Source: Prasinococcaceae sp. CCMP 1430 | Lineage: Eukaryota > Prasinodermophyta > Palmophyllophyceae > Prasinococcales > Prasinococcaceae | Direction of reading: 5' to 3' | DNA length: 64,000 nt | Assembly (NCBI GenBank): GCA_013416795.1 | Contig: RQSC01000025.1 | Coordinates: forward strand, 319,842-383,841 | Shown: in pieces, positions 52,562 through 63,885 of the stretch | Layout of the letters: each line of letters begins with the position of its first letter | Numbering within the stretch: position 1 is the stretch's first letter | The notes under the pieces: generated by a model | Told to the model about the DNA's origin: nothing | Database searches by the model: none | The model's input: the letters and a program-made list of their open reading frames with translations, nothing else | Translations under genes and position numbers: made by a program

Positions 52562-54288
52562 TCATGCCCGCGGGGTGGGTTTAGTGGGCACCGCGGGCGC
52601 CCACGGGGCGGTGCTACCCCCTGCGCTGCCTTGGCCGTTGCCGCTGCTGTCGTCACCCGCGATGTTGTCGTCGTCGTCGGGTCGCCGGGTCGGCAGCGTG
52701 TTGCCGAGCTGGTCTATGCGATCGTTCCAGTTGAGGCAGCGCGTGAGGCTGGCGACCCAGTCGTCGGTCTGATCCTTCTTGTTGATGGTAGGCAGCGGGT
52801 GCGCAGACATGCGTATGGTGACCGAGTCGCCGCGCTGCAGCTGCTGCCGCTTCTTGCCATCAAAGCACACCCACGCCGTGTCCCGCGCGTCGTCCGGCAC
52901 GCGCAGCTCGAGCTCGGCGGAGTCGGGCAGCACCACTGGGCGGAAGCTCAGCGAGTGGGGGCAGATGGGCGTGAAGAGGATGGCGGGCACAGAGGGATGC
53001 ACCATGGAGCCACCGGCGCTCACGCTGTACGCCGTGCTGCCCGTCGGCGTCGACACAATGACGCCGTCCGCCTGCACCTTGGTGATGAGCCTGCCGCGCT
53101 CATAGCACTCAATCTTGGACAGGTAAGGGTTGGAGCCTCGGTCCACAACGACCTCCTGCTTGCCCGTGGCCACGCGTGTTGGCGCGCGCAGGCGTGCGCG
53201 GGGGCATGGGAGGGCAGCGGGCGAGCGCCGAACGCACGCGGTGAGCGGGCGAACGAGCGGCAGCGGCAGCACGCGCGGCAAGGGGTACGCACGATGCGCG
53301 CACGCACATTAAGTACGCTGTATGTCTTGCCCGGGAGGCGCTTGCCCTTCCGCAGTATCTCGCAGTGCAGGCGCATCCGAAGGGTGATATACACGGGCTC
53401 GTTGTGCTGCGCCGCGCTGATGAGGCGAGTGAGGTGCCAGGTGTGATCGGCGAAGCTGTGGTTGGCGAGGAAGCCGAGCGAACCGAGATTGAACGAGACG
53501 ATCGGTGGCGCCGCACCCGTGAAGAGGCCGCTGGCATGCAGGATGACTCCGTCGCCCCCTAGGCACAGCACGAAGTCCACGCGGCGGTGCAACGATGCTG
53601 CCTCCACCTGTGGGGCGAAGGTCTCGAGGAAGGGCAACGAGTTGTGCAGCGCTTTGAAGTCCGCCCACTCCACTATTACGCGCATGCCGTGCTCCGAGTG
53701 CAGCCACAGCGCCATTTCGTATAGCTCAGGCAGCAGCTGCGGTCCCAACTTCTTCAGGATGAGCACGCTGCAAGGCTTCGTCTTCCAGTAGAAGAGGTTC
53801 TGCTGTGTGGTTGGCGAGCTGAACTCGATGCTGTTGCCGCACACGCGCTCGTTGCCCACGAAGCCGTCCGTGCGGATGACGCACACCTCGGCCCGGCCGT
53901 CCTCACCCTCAGCTTCGTTCACGTCAGGTGGCCCGGGGGCGGTCTGAGTCTGGCCTGCTGTGACTGCGCCGCTCGTTCCCGGTGACTGGCCACCGGTGGA
54001 CGTGGGAACCTGCACGATCTCGTACGAGCCGCACTTATCGTCGTCCAAGACCAAGCACTCCGGGTCGTCGGCGAGCTCCTCAAAGCCTTCGTTTGATGGC
54101 CAAGCCCCCTTGCTCGCGTCGTCATCCCCGCCCCCTTTCGCTGCTGCTGCGCGCACTGCCCGACTCCTCCGGGCGTTCGCGGAATACGGCCGCCTTGCCT
54201 CCGGTCCTCGCTGCCGCGAGGCCATCGCCACAGGCGCGCGACGCGCGCCCGCGCGCGCGCCTGCTTGCCCTACCACCAGCGCATCCAT
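52562..54288 (-). CDS. NAD(+) kinase
   Basis: Exons (minus strand) 54288-53308 and 53155-52562 give 524 residues. A basic, disordered N-terminus of about 70 residues could be a transit peptide. The kinase core starts near 185 ([20 protein letters not shown]). It holds the diphosphate-binding [18 protein letters not shown], then [16 protein letters not shown]. After the intron come [34 protein letters not shown] and [20 protein letters not shown], the NAD-binding and dimer segments. The enzyme phosphorylates NAD to NADP with ATP. The spliced join VLN|EVVVDRG (donor GTGCGT, acceptor AAGCAG, 152 nt) restores the conserved order. The last 50 residues are disordered. The start was chosen at [10 protein letters not shown]; upstream sequence is homopolymeric. 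Confidence 0.92.
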
Positions 54289-54498
54289 GGTTGGGGCCCG
54301 CGCTGGCGCTTCGCGTTGCCTCGAGGCGCTCCGCCGCGGAGCCCCGACCCGGCCCACCCCACACACAACGGTTGCCCTCCCTTCGTGCTCACAGCGCGCT
54401 CGAGCGCTGCAGCGTGCACCCCCACCTGCCCACCCCCCAGCCACCGCAGCTGCGGGGAAGGCCGCTTCTTTCCCCGCAGTGCACTCGCTTCCGCTCCC

Positions 54499-54581
<83 letters not shown>

Positions 54582-55436
54582 NGCGCGTCGGCGGTGATGA
54601 GCGCGCGCACCGTCCAAGTCGCGGCCCCAGCCGCGCACCCGCGCGGCCGGACGGCCGGCCGCGGCGCGCGCGCCGACCGAGCCGCGAGACGGAACCCAGC
54701 CAGACCAGCCAGGCCCCCGGGCCAGCTGACTCCAGCCACCCCCAGGCAGCCTCCAGCCAGCCAGCCAGCTGGTCTGCTGACTGAGAGAGGCCGCGCCCGG
54801 CCGGCAGCCAGCCGGCCTCTGCGAGCGCCTCGGCTGAAGACGCGCACAGCCTGAAAGAGTCGCGACGAGTCAACTAGTACCATCAGATCGTACTACTACA
54901 GCATAGCTCTGCCTGTTGTTGTTGTTTGTGGCGGGTGTCGTGCACCTCGCGGTCGGATGTAGAATGGGATGAAAAAGCATGAGGAGTGGAGAGCGCAGCA
55001 AGCGTCCAGTCCGCGCACACCTACTACAGTAGGTAGCTACTGTGGATGAGGAATTGGAATTCGAGTGAGATGTGTGCACGTACGTGCGGCTGGGGAGGCA
55101 GCCGGCGCGTCCGTGGCCGGCTCGGACGCGTGCGTGCGCGGGTGGGCCGCCGGGCGTCGACGCGGGGGGGTGCGCANTGCTGCTGCCTGGGTGAGAGCGG
55201 ACCGGGGGGGGAGGCTGACTGACCAGGGTCTGCACGCGCGCGGCGGCGGCGAGTACGTGCGGCGCCAGTGGCAGCGCGCGCGCGGCAGGGCTGGTGGGGT
55301 GGGGGGCACGCCTTCGCGCGCAGCGCGCGGCGCGGATGGCGGTCTCCATGGGGCATCGAAATCGGCGAGGCCCAGGGGGGGGGTATCCCAGGCGGCAGGC
55401 GGGAGCGCAGCTGGCGCGGGTGGCCCGGCACCACAG
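54289..55436. other. Divergent spacer with long homopolymer and CCAGC repeats
   Basis: This 1.1-kb spacer separates the NAD kinase (-) and TauE-like (+) genes. It contains the 92-C run, CCAGCCAGCCAGC-type words at about 54700-54770, and a less GC-rich block at 54850-55065 with TAC-rich words. One undetermined base lies at 55177. A 5' exon of the TauE-like gene is expected in its right part, but I cannot place it. Confidence 0.45.
54500..54591. repeat. 92-nt poly-C homopolymer
   Basis: Uninterrupted C from 54500 to 54591, followed by one N at 54592. Length is likely unreliable, and the run may stand in for a sequencing gap. It lies about 210 bp upstream of the NAD kinase start. Confidence 0.95.
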
Positions 55437-56399
55437 GCACTCCGCGGAGGCACTGAGGCCCAGTGGGCGCTCGCGGACAAGCTCGCCGCGCCGGTCGGCT
55501 TCGCGGCGGGCGTGTTTGGCAGCGTGGTGGGCGTCGGGGGTGGTACAATCATCGTGCCTGCGCTCACATCTTGCGCGGGCGTGGCACAGAAGGTAATCAG
55601 CGGCACGAGCCTGGTGGCCGTGCTCGCGACGAGCGCTGCGAGCAGCGCCGCGTATGCCACGAACGGGCTCATCGACACCAAGGTGCGTTGCGCTCCACGC
55701 GGGCGTGCAGGGCGTGGCACCATCTCCGCGCTTGTGCTTCGGACCGCAAAGATTGCTTTCGTGGGCTTTGCTCACGGCTGCACGGAGCTGACCCGGCGCG
55801 CGCCGCGTGCCTTGCCTGCGGGCGCGCCTCCTCCTGCTCCTCAACAGGCCGCTGCCATCGTGGCAGCAACGGCGCTACTCAGCGCGAGCTTCGGCGCGCG
55901 CGCAACAGCCACGCTCTCCACACAGCAGCTCAAGCGTTTCCTTGGCTTCTTCCTGGTGAGCGTCGCCCCGCTGATTCCCCTAAAGAAAGCCATCTACCAA
56001 GGTCGAAAAGACGAGGCGGTCGTTACGGGTGAGCTCGATGCGGCACGGGCATGCGTGCTCGCTGCGACGGGCGCCGTGGCGGGCTTCGCGAGCGGCCTAC
56101 TGGGCATCGGCGGCGGCACAATCGTCACCCCATTGCTCGCGTTGACGACCGACCTGCCACAGGCTGGCGCCGTCGCGACCTCACTCGCAGCGATGTTCCT
56201 GCCGAGCTGCGTGGCCCTTGCGACACACGCTTCCTTGGGCAACGTGCGCTGGCGCATGGGCGCTTTCCTGGCGATGGGCACAGCGCTCGGCGCGGGGGTC
56301 GGCAGCCGGGCAGCATTGAGCGCCCCGGACGGGGCGCTCGAGGGTGTGTTCGCCCTGGGCATGGCCTTTCTAGGCGCGCGCACGCTCAAGTGGGTGTGA
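55437..56399 (+). CDS. TauE/SafE-family membrane transporter, 5' end unresolved
   Basis: Recognisable coding runs through two exons, about 55437-55682 and 55848-56399, joined in phase 0 (intron 165 nt, GTGCGT...CAACAG), giving about 265 residues. The frame is open further left to 55065, but without an ATG and with low-complexity sequence. A first exon upstream, joined at the CCACAG before 55437, is therefore likely. The protein shows the two inverted halves of TauE/SafE (formerly DUF81): VGFAAGVFGSVVGVGGGTII in the first half and AGFASGLLGIGGGTIVTPLL in the second, each with the G-GGG motif before a Pro. Family members export sulfite, sulfoacetate or other organosulfur or organic anions; the substrate here is unknown. 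About seven hydrophobic helices are seen. No link to the sulfotransferase at 3.6-4.7 kb is implied. Confidence 0.8.
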   Translation, partial: ALRGGTEAQWALADKLAAPVGFAAGVFGSVVGVGGGTIIVPALTSCAGVAQKVISGTSLVAVLATSAASSAAYATNGLIDTKVRCAPRGRAGRGTISALVLRTAKIAFVGFAHGCTELTRRAPRALPAGAPPPAPQQAAAIVAATALLSASFGARATATLSTQQLKRFLGFFLVSVAPLIPLKKAIYQGRKDEAVVTGELDAARACVLAATGAVAGFASGLLGIGGGTIVTPLLALTTDLPQAGAVATSLAAMFLPSCVALATHASLGNVRWRMGAFLAMGTALGAGVGSRAALSAPDGALEGVFALGMAFLGARTLKWV

Positions 56400-57576
56400 G
56401 GGGGCGCGCCCCCGTCACCGCGCGGCCGCCGATCACTTGTGCTGATGGTATGCCTCACTCAAACACATGGACGGCCGGCCCCCATAATTATTCGGCCTTG
56501 TCGTCGATTTTCCTGCCAGAGCCGAACCCGCCGCCGCACCGCGCCTGCGACTGCACCCCCCCCACATACAGACCCCCCCCCCCAAAAATTGGTATCGTGG
56601 TTTTCCTACTCAAGTTCGTACTGTACAGTGTACTGTTCGACGCAGCTTGATTGATGGGCATGTTCCTCGTCGTGCGGGCCATGTGGTCAGCATTGCGCGC
56701 CCGCGCCCTCCGCCGCTGCCCCTCTCCCCCCCCCCCCCTCTCCTCTGCCCTCCCGCCTGGCTGGCGGTGCCCCCCCGGCGCGCCGTTGGTCAGCCCGCGT
56801 CGATTCCTGGCCCACCGCGGGCGAAGCGCCTTTTCCCGCCGCGGACCCCGCACGATCGTCGGCCGGCCGGCCGGCGATTTCCCCCTTGGCTGGCTTGGGT
56901 CCTGTCCGCCCCTGGACTGATTGGATTTCCGTTTCCATTCGTCTGCTCGTGCGTCTGTCGGTCGGTCTCGGTCTCGGTTTCGTTCTGGATCTCGATCTCG
57001 ATCTGTGGCTGTGTGTGTGTCTGTGGCTGCGACGCGGCGCGCGGCGCGCGCTCGGCCGGAGCGAGCGGCTGCCGCGGCGGCGATCGGTCGGTNCGCGAGG
57101 ATGGCGATGTAGTCGAATGAGCGCGCGCGCACAGGCACGCGCGCAGGCGCGCTCGTCGCACAGGCACACGCACGCACGCTTGCACGCATGGTCGCACACA
57201 CACCTCCCTCACCCCCCAGTCGAGCACGAATGCGACGGCGCCCGAGAACTCAGCGCGAGAGAGCTGCCGCCGCGCAGGGGTGCCGGGCGCGCCGCTTGCG
57301 CTTGCGGGGAGGCCAAGGCGGCGGGTCCACGCAAGTGGCGTTGCGCGGCGGTGCGTGCCCGTGCGCCCGCGCCGCCCTGCGAACCGCGCTGCGCACCGTC
57401 GCTCTGAGAAACCCTAGCGGGCGTACTGAATTCGCGCCGGGGAGGTTGCGAGGCGTGCGCAACCGTCGCGGGTGCAGCCGGCGGTGGTGCGCCAGCCGCG
57501 GAAGAGGCCTATCATCTTGACGAGGATCCGACTGACCCTAGCCCCTACGCGCAGGTCTCACGCGGCGCGTGCAGTC
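56400..57576. promoter_or_regulatory. Spacer upstream of methionine synthase
   Basis: This 1.2-kb spacer between the TauE-like and methionine synthase genes (same strand) contains an A/T-richer stretch at 56580-56660 with the palindromic word ACTGTACAGT. Pyrimidine-rich tracts occur at 56710-56760 and 56930-57030, and an N at 57093. CGCAG at 57549-57553, just before the gene start, could be an acceptor of a 5' UTR intron. No other gene is seen. Confidence 0.35.
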
Positions 57577-60500
57577 ATGAGCACGCTCAGTGCCTCGGGC
57601 GCCAAGGTCGTCGCACAGCTGATGCGCCTTGCGAAGGCGAACCCGGCACTCGCTGTTGGGTCACTCGCGCTGCTGTGGCCTGCGCTCAGTGTCGCGAGCG
57701 TGAGCTTCGTGCTCCTCCTGCCGCTGCTCATCCCGGCATCCGTCATCGCTCTTGCCGGCATCGTATTCTACAAGTACGTGGGCGCAGGCAATGCACACAC
57801 TGCAACGCCGGCGCCAGAGGCGAAGGAGCAGGCACCTGCCGCAACCGCCGCGGCGAGCAGCGATGACCTGCCGCCAGCGCCGAAGGAGCAAGCACCTGCC
57901 GCACCCACTGCGGCAAGCAGCGAAGACCTCCCGCCGGTGCCCGTGTACAAGCAGTGGGTCGACCCCATCCCCGAGAACGAGACGTTCGACCAGCTCCGCA
58001 AGATCATGGACGAGCGCATCATCGTGATTGACGGCGCGATGGGCACGTCTGTGCAGAAGTACAAACTGGAGGAGGAGGACTACTGCGGCACGCTGTATCC
58101 CGACCACTCGGTGGACCTGAAAGGAAACAACGACCTGCTGGTGCTCACCCGCCCGGACGTCATCGAGGAGATCCACAACAACTTTCTCGAGGCGGGTGCG
58201 GACATCATTGAGACAAACACCTTCAACGGCACGTTCATCTCGCAGGGCGACTACAACATGGACACGTACGACGAGGTGTTCGCGATCAACAAGGGCGCGG
58301 CCGAGCTGGCGAAGAAGTGCACGACTGCGTGGACCCAGAAGGACCCGTCGAGGCCGCGCTTCACCGCCGGTGCCATCGGGCCCACCAACAAGACTCTGTC
58401 GGTGTCGCCGTCGGTGGAGAACCCGGCGTTCCGCGGCTGCACGTGGGACGAGGTGGTGAAGGCGTACTACGAGCAGTGCGAGGGCCTCATGGCCGGCGGC
58501 GTTGACCTGTTCTTGGTGGAGACCATCTTCGACACGCTGAACGCCAAGGCCGCGCTGTTCGCCATCGACAAGTTCTTCGCTGACAAGAAGTGCAGGATTC
58601 CCGTGTTCGTGTCAGGCACCATCGTGGACAACTCGGGGCGCACGCTCTCCGGCCAGACCAACGAGGCGTTCTGGAACTCGCTGGCGCACAGCAAGCCGCT
58701 GGCGATCGGCCTGAACTGCGCGCTCGGCGCAGACGACATGAAGCCGTACGTCGAGAACCTGAGCAGCTGCGCGGACTGCTACGTCTTCTGCTACCCCAAC
58801 GCGGGCCTGCCCAACGCGATGGGTGGTTATGACCAGAAAGGTGACGAGTTCGCCGAGGAGATCCGCCCCTTCATGGAGGCCGGCATCCTCAACGGCATCG
58901 GCGGCTGCTGCGGCACCTCTTTCGAGCACATCAAGGCCGTCGCGGACATGGCCAAGGAGTATCAGCCGCGCGCGTGCCACGCCGTCAAGTCGCTCATGCG
59001 CCTGTCCGGCCTCGAGCCGCTGAACTACGAGCCGTGCCTGAGCAACATGCGCTCCACTTTCCTGAACGTGGGCGAGCGTTGCAACGTGGCGGGCTCGAGC
59101 ATCTTCAAGAAGGCCATCGTGGACGGCAACTGGGACAAGGCACTGTCCATCGCCGTGAAGCAGGTCGACGCGGGTGCGGACGTTGTCGACATCAACGTCG
59201 ACGACGGGCTGATCGAGCCCATCGGCGCGATGACCAAGTTCGTCAACCTGCTGGTGTCGGATCCCGAGGCCTCCAAGATGCCCTTCATGATCGATTCGTC
59301 CAAGTTCCACGTGGTTGAGTGCGGCGTCAAGTGCTGCCAGGGCAAGTCCATCGTCAACTCGATCTCGCTCAAGGAGGGCGAGGAGGCGTTCATCAAGAAC
59401 GCCAGGATGGTGAAAGCGTTTGGCTCGGCGGTGGTAGTGATGGCGTTCGACGAGAACGGTCAGGCCGCGACCTGCAAGGAGAAGGTGTCGATGTGCCAGC
59501 GCGCGTACAAGATCCTCGTGGAGGAGGTCGGCTTCAACGCGCAGGACATCGTGTTCGACCCGAACATCCTGACGATTGGCACGGGCATGGCGGAGCACAA
59601 CGACTACGCGGTGGACTTCATCAACGCCACGCGCGAGATCAAGCGCACCTGCCCGGGCTGCAAGATCTCTGGCGGCGTGTCCAACCTGGCTTTCAGCTTC
59701 CGTGGCAACGAGCCGGTGCGCCGCGCGTGCCACAGCGTGTTCCTGCACTACGCCTGTGCCGCGGGCATGGACATGGGCATCGTCAACGCCGCCCACTGCA
59801 TCGAGGACAAGTACGAGAACATCGACAAGGAGCTGCTCGGCTACGTGGAGGACCTCGTGCTCAATCGCTGCGACAACGCGACCGAGCGCATGCTCGAGTA
59901 CGCCGCCACGCTCGACCCCAAGTCCAAGCCGTGCGCTCTGCGCAAGAAGGATGAGCACAAGGCCTTCGTCGCTGCTCCCAAGATCAACGAGCACGGCGTC
60001 GACCGTATCGCCGAGCCCGATGCGAGCACGCTCGTCCCGGTGCCCGTGTACAAGCAGTGGGTCGACCCCATCCCCGAGAACGAGACGTTCGACCAGCTCC
60101 GCAAGATCATGGACGAGCGCATCATCGTGATTGACGGCGCGATGGGCACGTCTGTGCAGAAGTACAAACTGGAGGAGGAGGACTACTGCGGCACGCTGTA
60201 TCCCGACCACTCGGTGGACCTGAAAGGAAACAACGACCTGCTGGTGCTCACCCGCCCGGACGTCATCGAGGAGATCCACAACAACTTTCTCGAGGCGGGT
60301 GCGGACATCATTGAGACAAACACCTTCAACGGCACGTTCATCTCGCAGGGCGACTACAACATGGACACGTACGACGAGGTGTTCGCGATCAACAAGGGCG
60401 CGGCCGAGCTGGCGAAGAAGTGCACGACTGCGTGGACCCAGAAGGACCCGTCGAGGCCGCGCTTCACCGCCGGTGCCATCGGGCCCACCAACAAGACTCT

Positions 60501-63500
60501 GTCGGTGTCGCCGTCGGTGGAGAACCCGGCGTTCCGCGGCTGCACGTGGGACGAGGTGGTGAAGGCGTACTACGAGCAGTGCGAGGGCCTCATGGCCGGC
60601 GGCGTTGACCTGTTCTTGGTGGAGACCATCTTCGACACGCTGAACGCCAAGGCCGCGCTGTTCGCCATCGACAAGTTCTTCGCTGACAAGAAGTGCAGGA
60701 TTCCCGTGTTCGTGTCAGGCACCATCGTGGACAACTCGGGGCGCACGCTCTCCGGCCAGACCAACGAGGCGTTCTGGAACTCGCTGGCGCACAGCAAGCC
60801 GCTGGCGATCGGCCTGAACTGCGCGCTCGGCGCAGACGACATGAAGCCGTACGTCGAGAACCTGAGCAGCTGCGCGGACTGCTACGTCTTCTGCTACCCC
60901 AACGCGGGCCTGCCCAACGCGATGGGTGGTTATGACCAGAAAGGTGACGAGTTCGCCGAGGAGATCCGCCCCTTCATGGAGGCCGGCATCCTCAACGGCA
61001 TCGGCGGCTGCTGCGGCACCTCTTTCGAGCACATCAAGGCCGTCGCGGACATGGCCAAGGAGTATCAGCCGCGCGCGTGCCACGCCGTCAAGTCGCTCAT
61101 GCGCCTGTCCGGCCTCGAGCCGCTGAACTACGAGCCGTGCCTGAGCAACATGCGCTCCACTTTCCTGAACGTGGGCGAGCGTTGCAACGTGGCGGGCTCG
61201 AGCATCTTCAAGAAGGCCATCGTGGACGGCAACTGGGACAAGGCACTGTCCATCGCCGTGAAGCAGGTCGACGCGGGTGCGGACGTTGTCGACATCAACG
61301 TCGACGACGGGCTGATCGAGCCCATCGGCGCGATGACCAAGTTCGTCAACCTGCTGGTGTCGGATCCCGAGGCCTCCAAGATGCCCTTCATGATCGATTC
61401 GTCCAAGTTCCACGTGGTTGAGTGCGGCGTCAAGTGCTGCCAGGGCAAGTCCATCGTCAACTCGATCTCGCTCAAGGAGGGCGAGGAGGCGTTCATCAAG
61501 AACGCCAGGATGGTGAAAGCGTTTGGCTCGGCGGTGGTAGTGATGGCGTTCGACGAGAACGGTCAGGCCGCGACCTGCAAGGAGAAGGTGTCGATGTGCC
61601 AGCGCGCGTACAAGATCCTCGTGGAGGAGGTCGGCTTCAACGCGCAGGACATCGTGTTCGACCCGAACATCCTGACGATTGGCACGGGCATGGCGGAGCA
61701 CAACGACTACGCGGTGGACTTCATCAACGCCACGCGCGAGATCAAGCGCACCTGCCCGGGCTGCAAGATCTCTGGCGGCGTGTCCAACCTGGCTTTCAGC
61801 TTCCGTGGCAACGAGCCGGTGCGCCGCGCGTGCCACAGCGTGTTCCTGCACTACGCCTGTGCCGCGGGCATGGACATGGGCATCGTCAACGCCGCCCACT
61901 GCATCGAGGACAAGTACGAGAACATCGACAAGGAGCTGCTCGGCTACGTGGAGGACCTCGTGCTCAATCGCTGCGACAACGCGACCGAGCGCATGCTCGA
62001 GTACGCCGCCACGCTCGACCCCAAGTCCAAGCCGTGCGCTCTGCGCAAGAAGGGTGACGTAGTGGAGAAGGTCGTGGAGAAGGGCTCGTCATGGCGTGAC
62101 AAGTCCGTGCAGGACCGCCTGAGCCACTCCCTTGTGAAGGGCATCGACGAGTTTGTCGTGCGCGACACCGAGGAGGCGCGCACGTGCGGCCTTTACCCGC
62201 GCCCGCTGCACGTCATCGAGGGCCCGCTCATGGACGGCATGAGCACCGTCGGCGACCTCTTCGGCGCGGGCAAGATGTTCCTGCCGCAGGTGATCAAGTC
62301 GGCGCGCGTGATGAAGAAGGCCGTGGCGCACTTGATCCCCTTCATGGAGGAGGAGAAGCGGTTGATGGCCGAGCAGGAGGGCATTGACGCCGACGCCGAC
62401 AACTCTGTGGGCACCTTTGTGATTGCCACCGTCAAGGGTGACGTGCACGACATCGGCAAGAACATCGTGGCGGTGGTGCTGGGCTGCAACAACTGGAAAG
62501 TGATCGACCTCGGCGTGATGTGCTCGTGCCAGTCCATCCTCGACGCGTGCAAGGAGCACAACGCGGACATTCTGGGCCTCAGCGGCCTTATCACTCCTTC
62601 GCTGGACGAGATGGTCACCGTTGCCAAGGAGATGGAGAAGGCGGGCTTCAAGATCCCGCTTCTCGTGGGCGGCGCAACCACCAGCCGCATGCATACGGCG
62701 GTCAAGCTGACCCCCCAGTACAGCGGACCGACCGTGCACGTGCTCGACGCCTCGCGTGCGGTGCCGGTGTGCTCGTCACTCATTGACGAGAAGCAGTACG
62801 CCGAATTTGTCGAGGACACGCGCGAGACGTACAAGGAGATGCGCGAGGAGTTCTACGCCGGCCTCGAGGACCGCAAGTACGTTTCGCTCGAGCAGGCGCG
62901 CGCCAAGGCGCTCACGGTTGACTTTACCACGCCCGAGAACACGCCGGTGACGCCCAAGCAGCTGGGCGTCCACGTCCTGCGCGACTTTCCCATCGAGGAG
63001 GTGGTCGATTACATCGACTGGAACCCCTTCTTCCAGGTGTGGCAGCTGCGCGGCCGCTATCCGAACCGTGGCTATCCCAAGATCTTCAACGACGAGACTG
63101 TCGGTGCCGAGGCGAAGAAGCTCTTCGACGACGCACAGACCATGCTCAAAGACATCATCGCGCACAAGAAGCTTTCGCTGCGCGGCGTGCTCGGCCTCTT
63201 CCCGGCCAACTCCGTCGGTGACGACATCGAGGTGTACGCCGAAGACGGCGAGCGCGGTGCGCCCCGGGCGAGCTTCTACACCCTGCGCGAACAGGCCGAG
63301 AAGGAGAACACCAGCGAGCCCTACCTTGCGCTGGCGGACTTTGTGGCTCCGAAGGAGAGCGGCGTGAAAGATTACGTGGGCGCGTTCGTCACATCGGCCG
63401 GCTTCGGCCTCGAGGAGATGACCAAGGCGTTTAAGGCGGACAACGATGACTACAGCTACATCCTCGCTGAAGCGCTCGCGGACCGTCTGGCGGAGGCCTT

Positions 63501-63885
63501 CGCCGAGGTGGTGCACATCAAGATTCGCAAGGAGTACTGGGGATATGCGCCCGATGAGGACCTGTCGCCCGACGACCTTCTCAAGGTTAAGTACGACGGC
63601 ATCCGCCCGGCGCCGGGCTATCCGTCGCAGCCCGACCACACGGAGAAGAACACCATGTGGGAGCTCATGAAGGTCGCCGAGGAGACCGACGTGACGCTCA
63701 CCGAGTCGCTCGCCATGCTGCCGGCCGCCTCGGTGTCTGCGCTCGTGTTCGGCGGCAAGTGCTCGAAGTACTTCGCCGTTGGCAAGATCACCGACGAACA
63801 GGTGCAGGACTACGCCGCGCGCAAGAAGATGGACGTCAAAGAGGTCGAGCGGTGGCTCGCGACGAGCCTCAACTATGAGCCTTGA
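57577..63885 (+). CDS. metH: Cobalamin-dependent methionine synthase with membrane anchor and duplicated Hcy/folate half
   Basis: A 2102-residue frame without introns from [12 protein letters not shown]. Residues 30-70 are hydrophobic ([40 protein letters not shown]), then an Ala/Glu/Pro linker. The homocysteine-binding plus methyl-folate-binding half occurs twice, at about 120-791 and 821-1492. Zinc ligands C381, C444, C445 recur as C1082, C1145, C1146. A cobalamin cap and B12 domain follow, with the cobalt ligand His1624 in DVHDIG (1622-1627). The SAM-dependent reactivation domain carries [15 protein letters not shown] from 2010. The enzyme moves the methyl of 5-methyltetrahydrofolate via cobalamin to homocysteine. 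Ordinary MetH is about 1230-1270 residues, so this is longer by one full half plus the anchor. Both halves look catalytically intact. Assembly error remains possible. Confidence 0.9.
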   Translation: MSTLSASGAKVVAQLMRLAKANPALAVGSLALLWPALSVASVSFVLLLPLLIPASVIALAGIVFYKYVGAGNAHTATPAPEAKEQAPAATAAASSDDLPPAPKEQAPAAPTAASSEDLPPVPVYKQWVDPIPENETFDQLRKIMDERIIVIDGAMGTSVQKYKLEEEDYCGTLYPDHSVDLKGNNDLLVLTRPDVIEEIHNNFLEAGADIIETNTFNGTFISQGDYNMDTYDEVFAINKGAAELAKKCTTAWTQKDPSRPRFTAGAIGPTNKTLSVSPSVENPAFRGCTWDEVVKAYYEQCEGLMAGGVDLFLVETIFDTLNAKAALFAIDKFFADKKCRIPVFVSGTIVDNSGRTLSGQTNEAFWNSLAHSKPLAIGLNCALGADDMKPYVENLSSCADCYVFCYPNAGLPNAMGGYDQKGDEFAEEIRPFMEAGILNGIGGCCGTSFEHIKAVADMAKEYQPRACHAVKSLMRLSGLEPLNYEPCLSNMRSTFLNVGERCNVAGSSIFKKAIVDGNWDKALSIAVKQVDAGADVVDINVDDGLIEPIGAMTKFVNLLVSDPEASKMPFMIDSSKFHVVECGVKCCQGKSIVNSISLKEGEEAFIKNARMVKAFGSAVVVMAFDENGQAATCKEKVSMCQRAYKILVEEVGFNAQDIVFDPNILTIGTGMAEHNDYAVDFINATREIKRTCPGCKISGGVSNLAFSFRGNEPVRRACHSVFLHYACAAGMDMGIVNAAHCIEDKYENIDKELLGYVEDLVLNRCDNATERMLEYAATLDPKSKPCALRKKDEHKAFVAAPKINEHGVDRIAEPDASTLVPVPVYKQWVDPIPENETFDQLRKIMDERIIVIDGAMGTSVQKYKLEEEDYCGTLYPDHSVDLKGNNDLLVLTRPDVIEEIHNNFLEAGADIIETNTFNGTFISQGDYNMDTYDEVFAINKGAAELAKKCTTAWTQKDPSRPRFTAGAIGPTNKTLSVSPSVENPAFRGCTWDEVVKAYYEQCEGLMAGGVDLFLVETIFDTLNAKAALFAIDKFFADKKCRIPVFVSGTIVDNSGRTLSGQTNEAFWNSLAHSKPLAIGLNCALGADDMKPYVENLSSCADCYVFCYPNAGLPNAMGGYDQKGDEFAEEIRPFMEAGILNGIGGCCGTSFEHIKAVADMAKEYQPRACHAVKSLMRLSGLEPLNYEPCLSNMRSTFLNVGERCNVAGSSIFKKAIVDGNWDKALSIAVKQVDAGADVVDINVDDGLIEPIGAMTKFVNLLVSDPEASKMPFMIDSSKFHVVECGVKCCQGKSIVNSISLKEGEEAFIKNARMVKAFGSAVVVMAFDENGQAATCKEKVSMCQRAYKILVEEVGFNAQDIVFDPNILTIGTGMAEHNDYAVDFINATREIKRTCPGCKISGGVSNLAFSFRGNEPVRRACHSVFLHYACAAGMDMGIVNAAHCIEDKYENIDKELLGYVEDLVLNRCDNATERMLEYAATLDPKSKPCALRKKGDVVEKVVEKGSSWRDKSVQDRLSHSLVKGIDEFVVRDTEEARTCGLYPRPLHVIEGPLMDGMSTVGDLFGAGKMFLPQVIKSARVMKKAVAHLIPFMEEEKRLMAEQEGIDADADNSVGTFVIATVKGDVHDIGKNIVAVVLGCNNWKVIDLGVMCSCQSILDACKEHNADILGLSGLITPSLDEMVTVAKEMEKAGFKIPLLVGGATTSRMHTAVKLTPQYSGPTVHVLDASRAVPVCSSLIDEKQYAEFVEDTRETYKEMREEFYAGLEDRKYVSLEQARAKALTVDFTTPENTPVTPKQLGVHVLRDFPIEEVVDYIDWNPFFQVWQLRGRYPNRGYPKIFNDETVGAEAKKLFDDAQTMLKDIIAHKKLSLRGVLGLFPANSVGDDIEVYAEDGERGAPRASFYTLREQAEKENTSEPYLALADFVAPKESGVKDYVGAFVTSAGFGLEEMTKAFKADNDDYSYILAEALADRLAEAFAEVVHIKIRKEYWGYAPDEDLSPDDLLKVKYDGIRPAPGYPSQPDHTEKNTMWELMKVAEETDVTLTESLAMLPAASVSALVFGGKCSKYFAVGKITDEQVQDYAARKKMDVKEVERWLATSLNYEP
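57934..62053 (+). repeat. 2017-bp direct repeat inside the methionine synthase gene
   Basis: Copy 1 is 57934-59950 and copy 2 is 60037-62053; the offset is 2103 bp (701 codons). I found no difference between the copies, wobble positions included, when comparing lines by eye and the translations of several frames. A unique 86-bp segment (59951-60036) separates them in frame and encodes [20 protein letters not shown] followed by [10 protein letters not shown]. Identity at synonymous sites means recent duplication, gene conversion or an assembly artefact. Confidence 0.95.

Noticed and set aside
30774-56399. Possible mobile elements or viral insertions in the long spacers
   Set aside because: No transposase, reverse transcriptase, integrase, capsid or terminal inverted repeats could be recognised on either strand.
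58612-60279. 555-codon frame on the minus strand inside methionine synthase, repeated at 60715-61899
   Set aside because: It mirrors the conserved plus-strand codons, recurs only because the DNA is duplicated, and has no recognisable domain.
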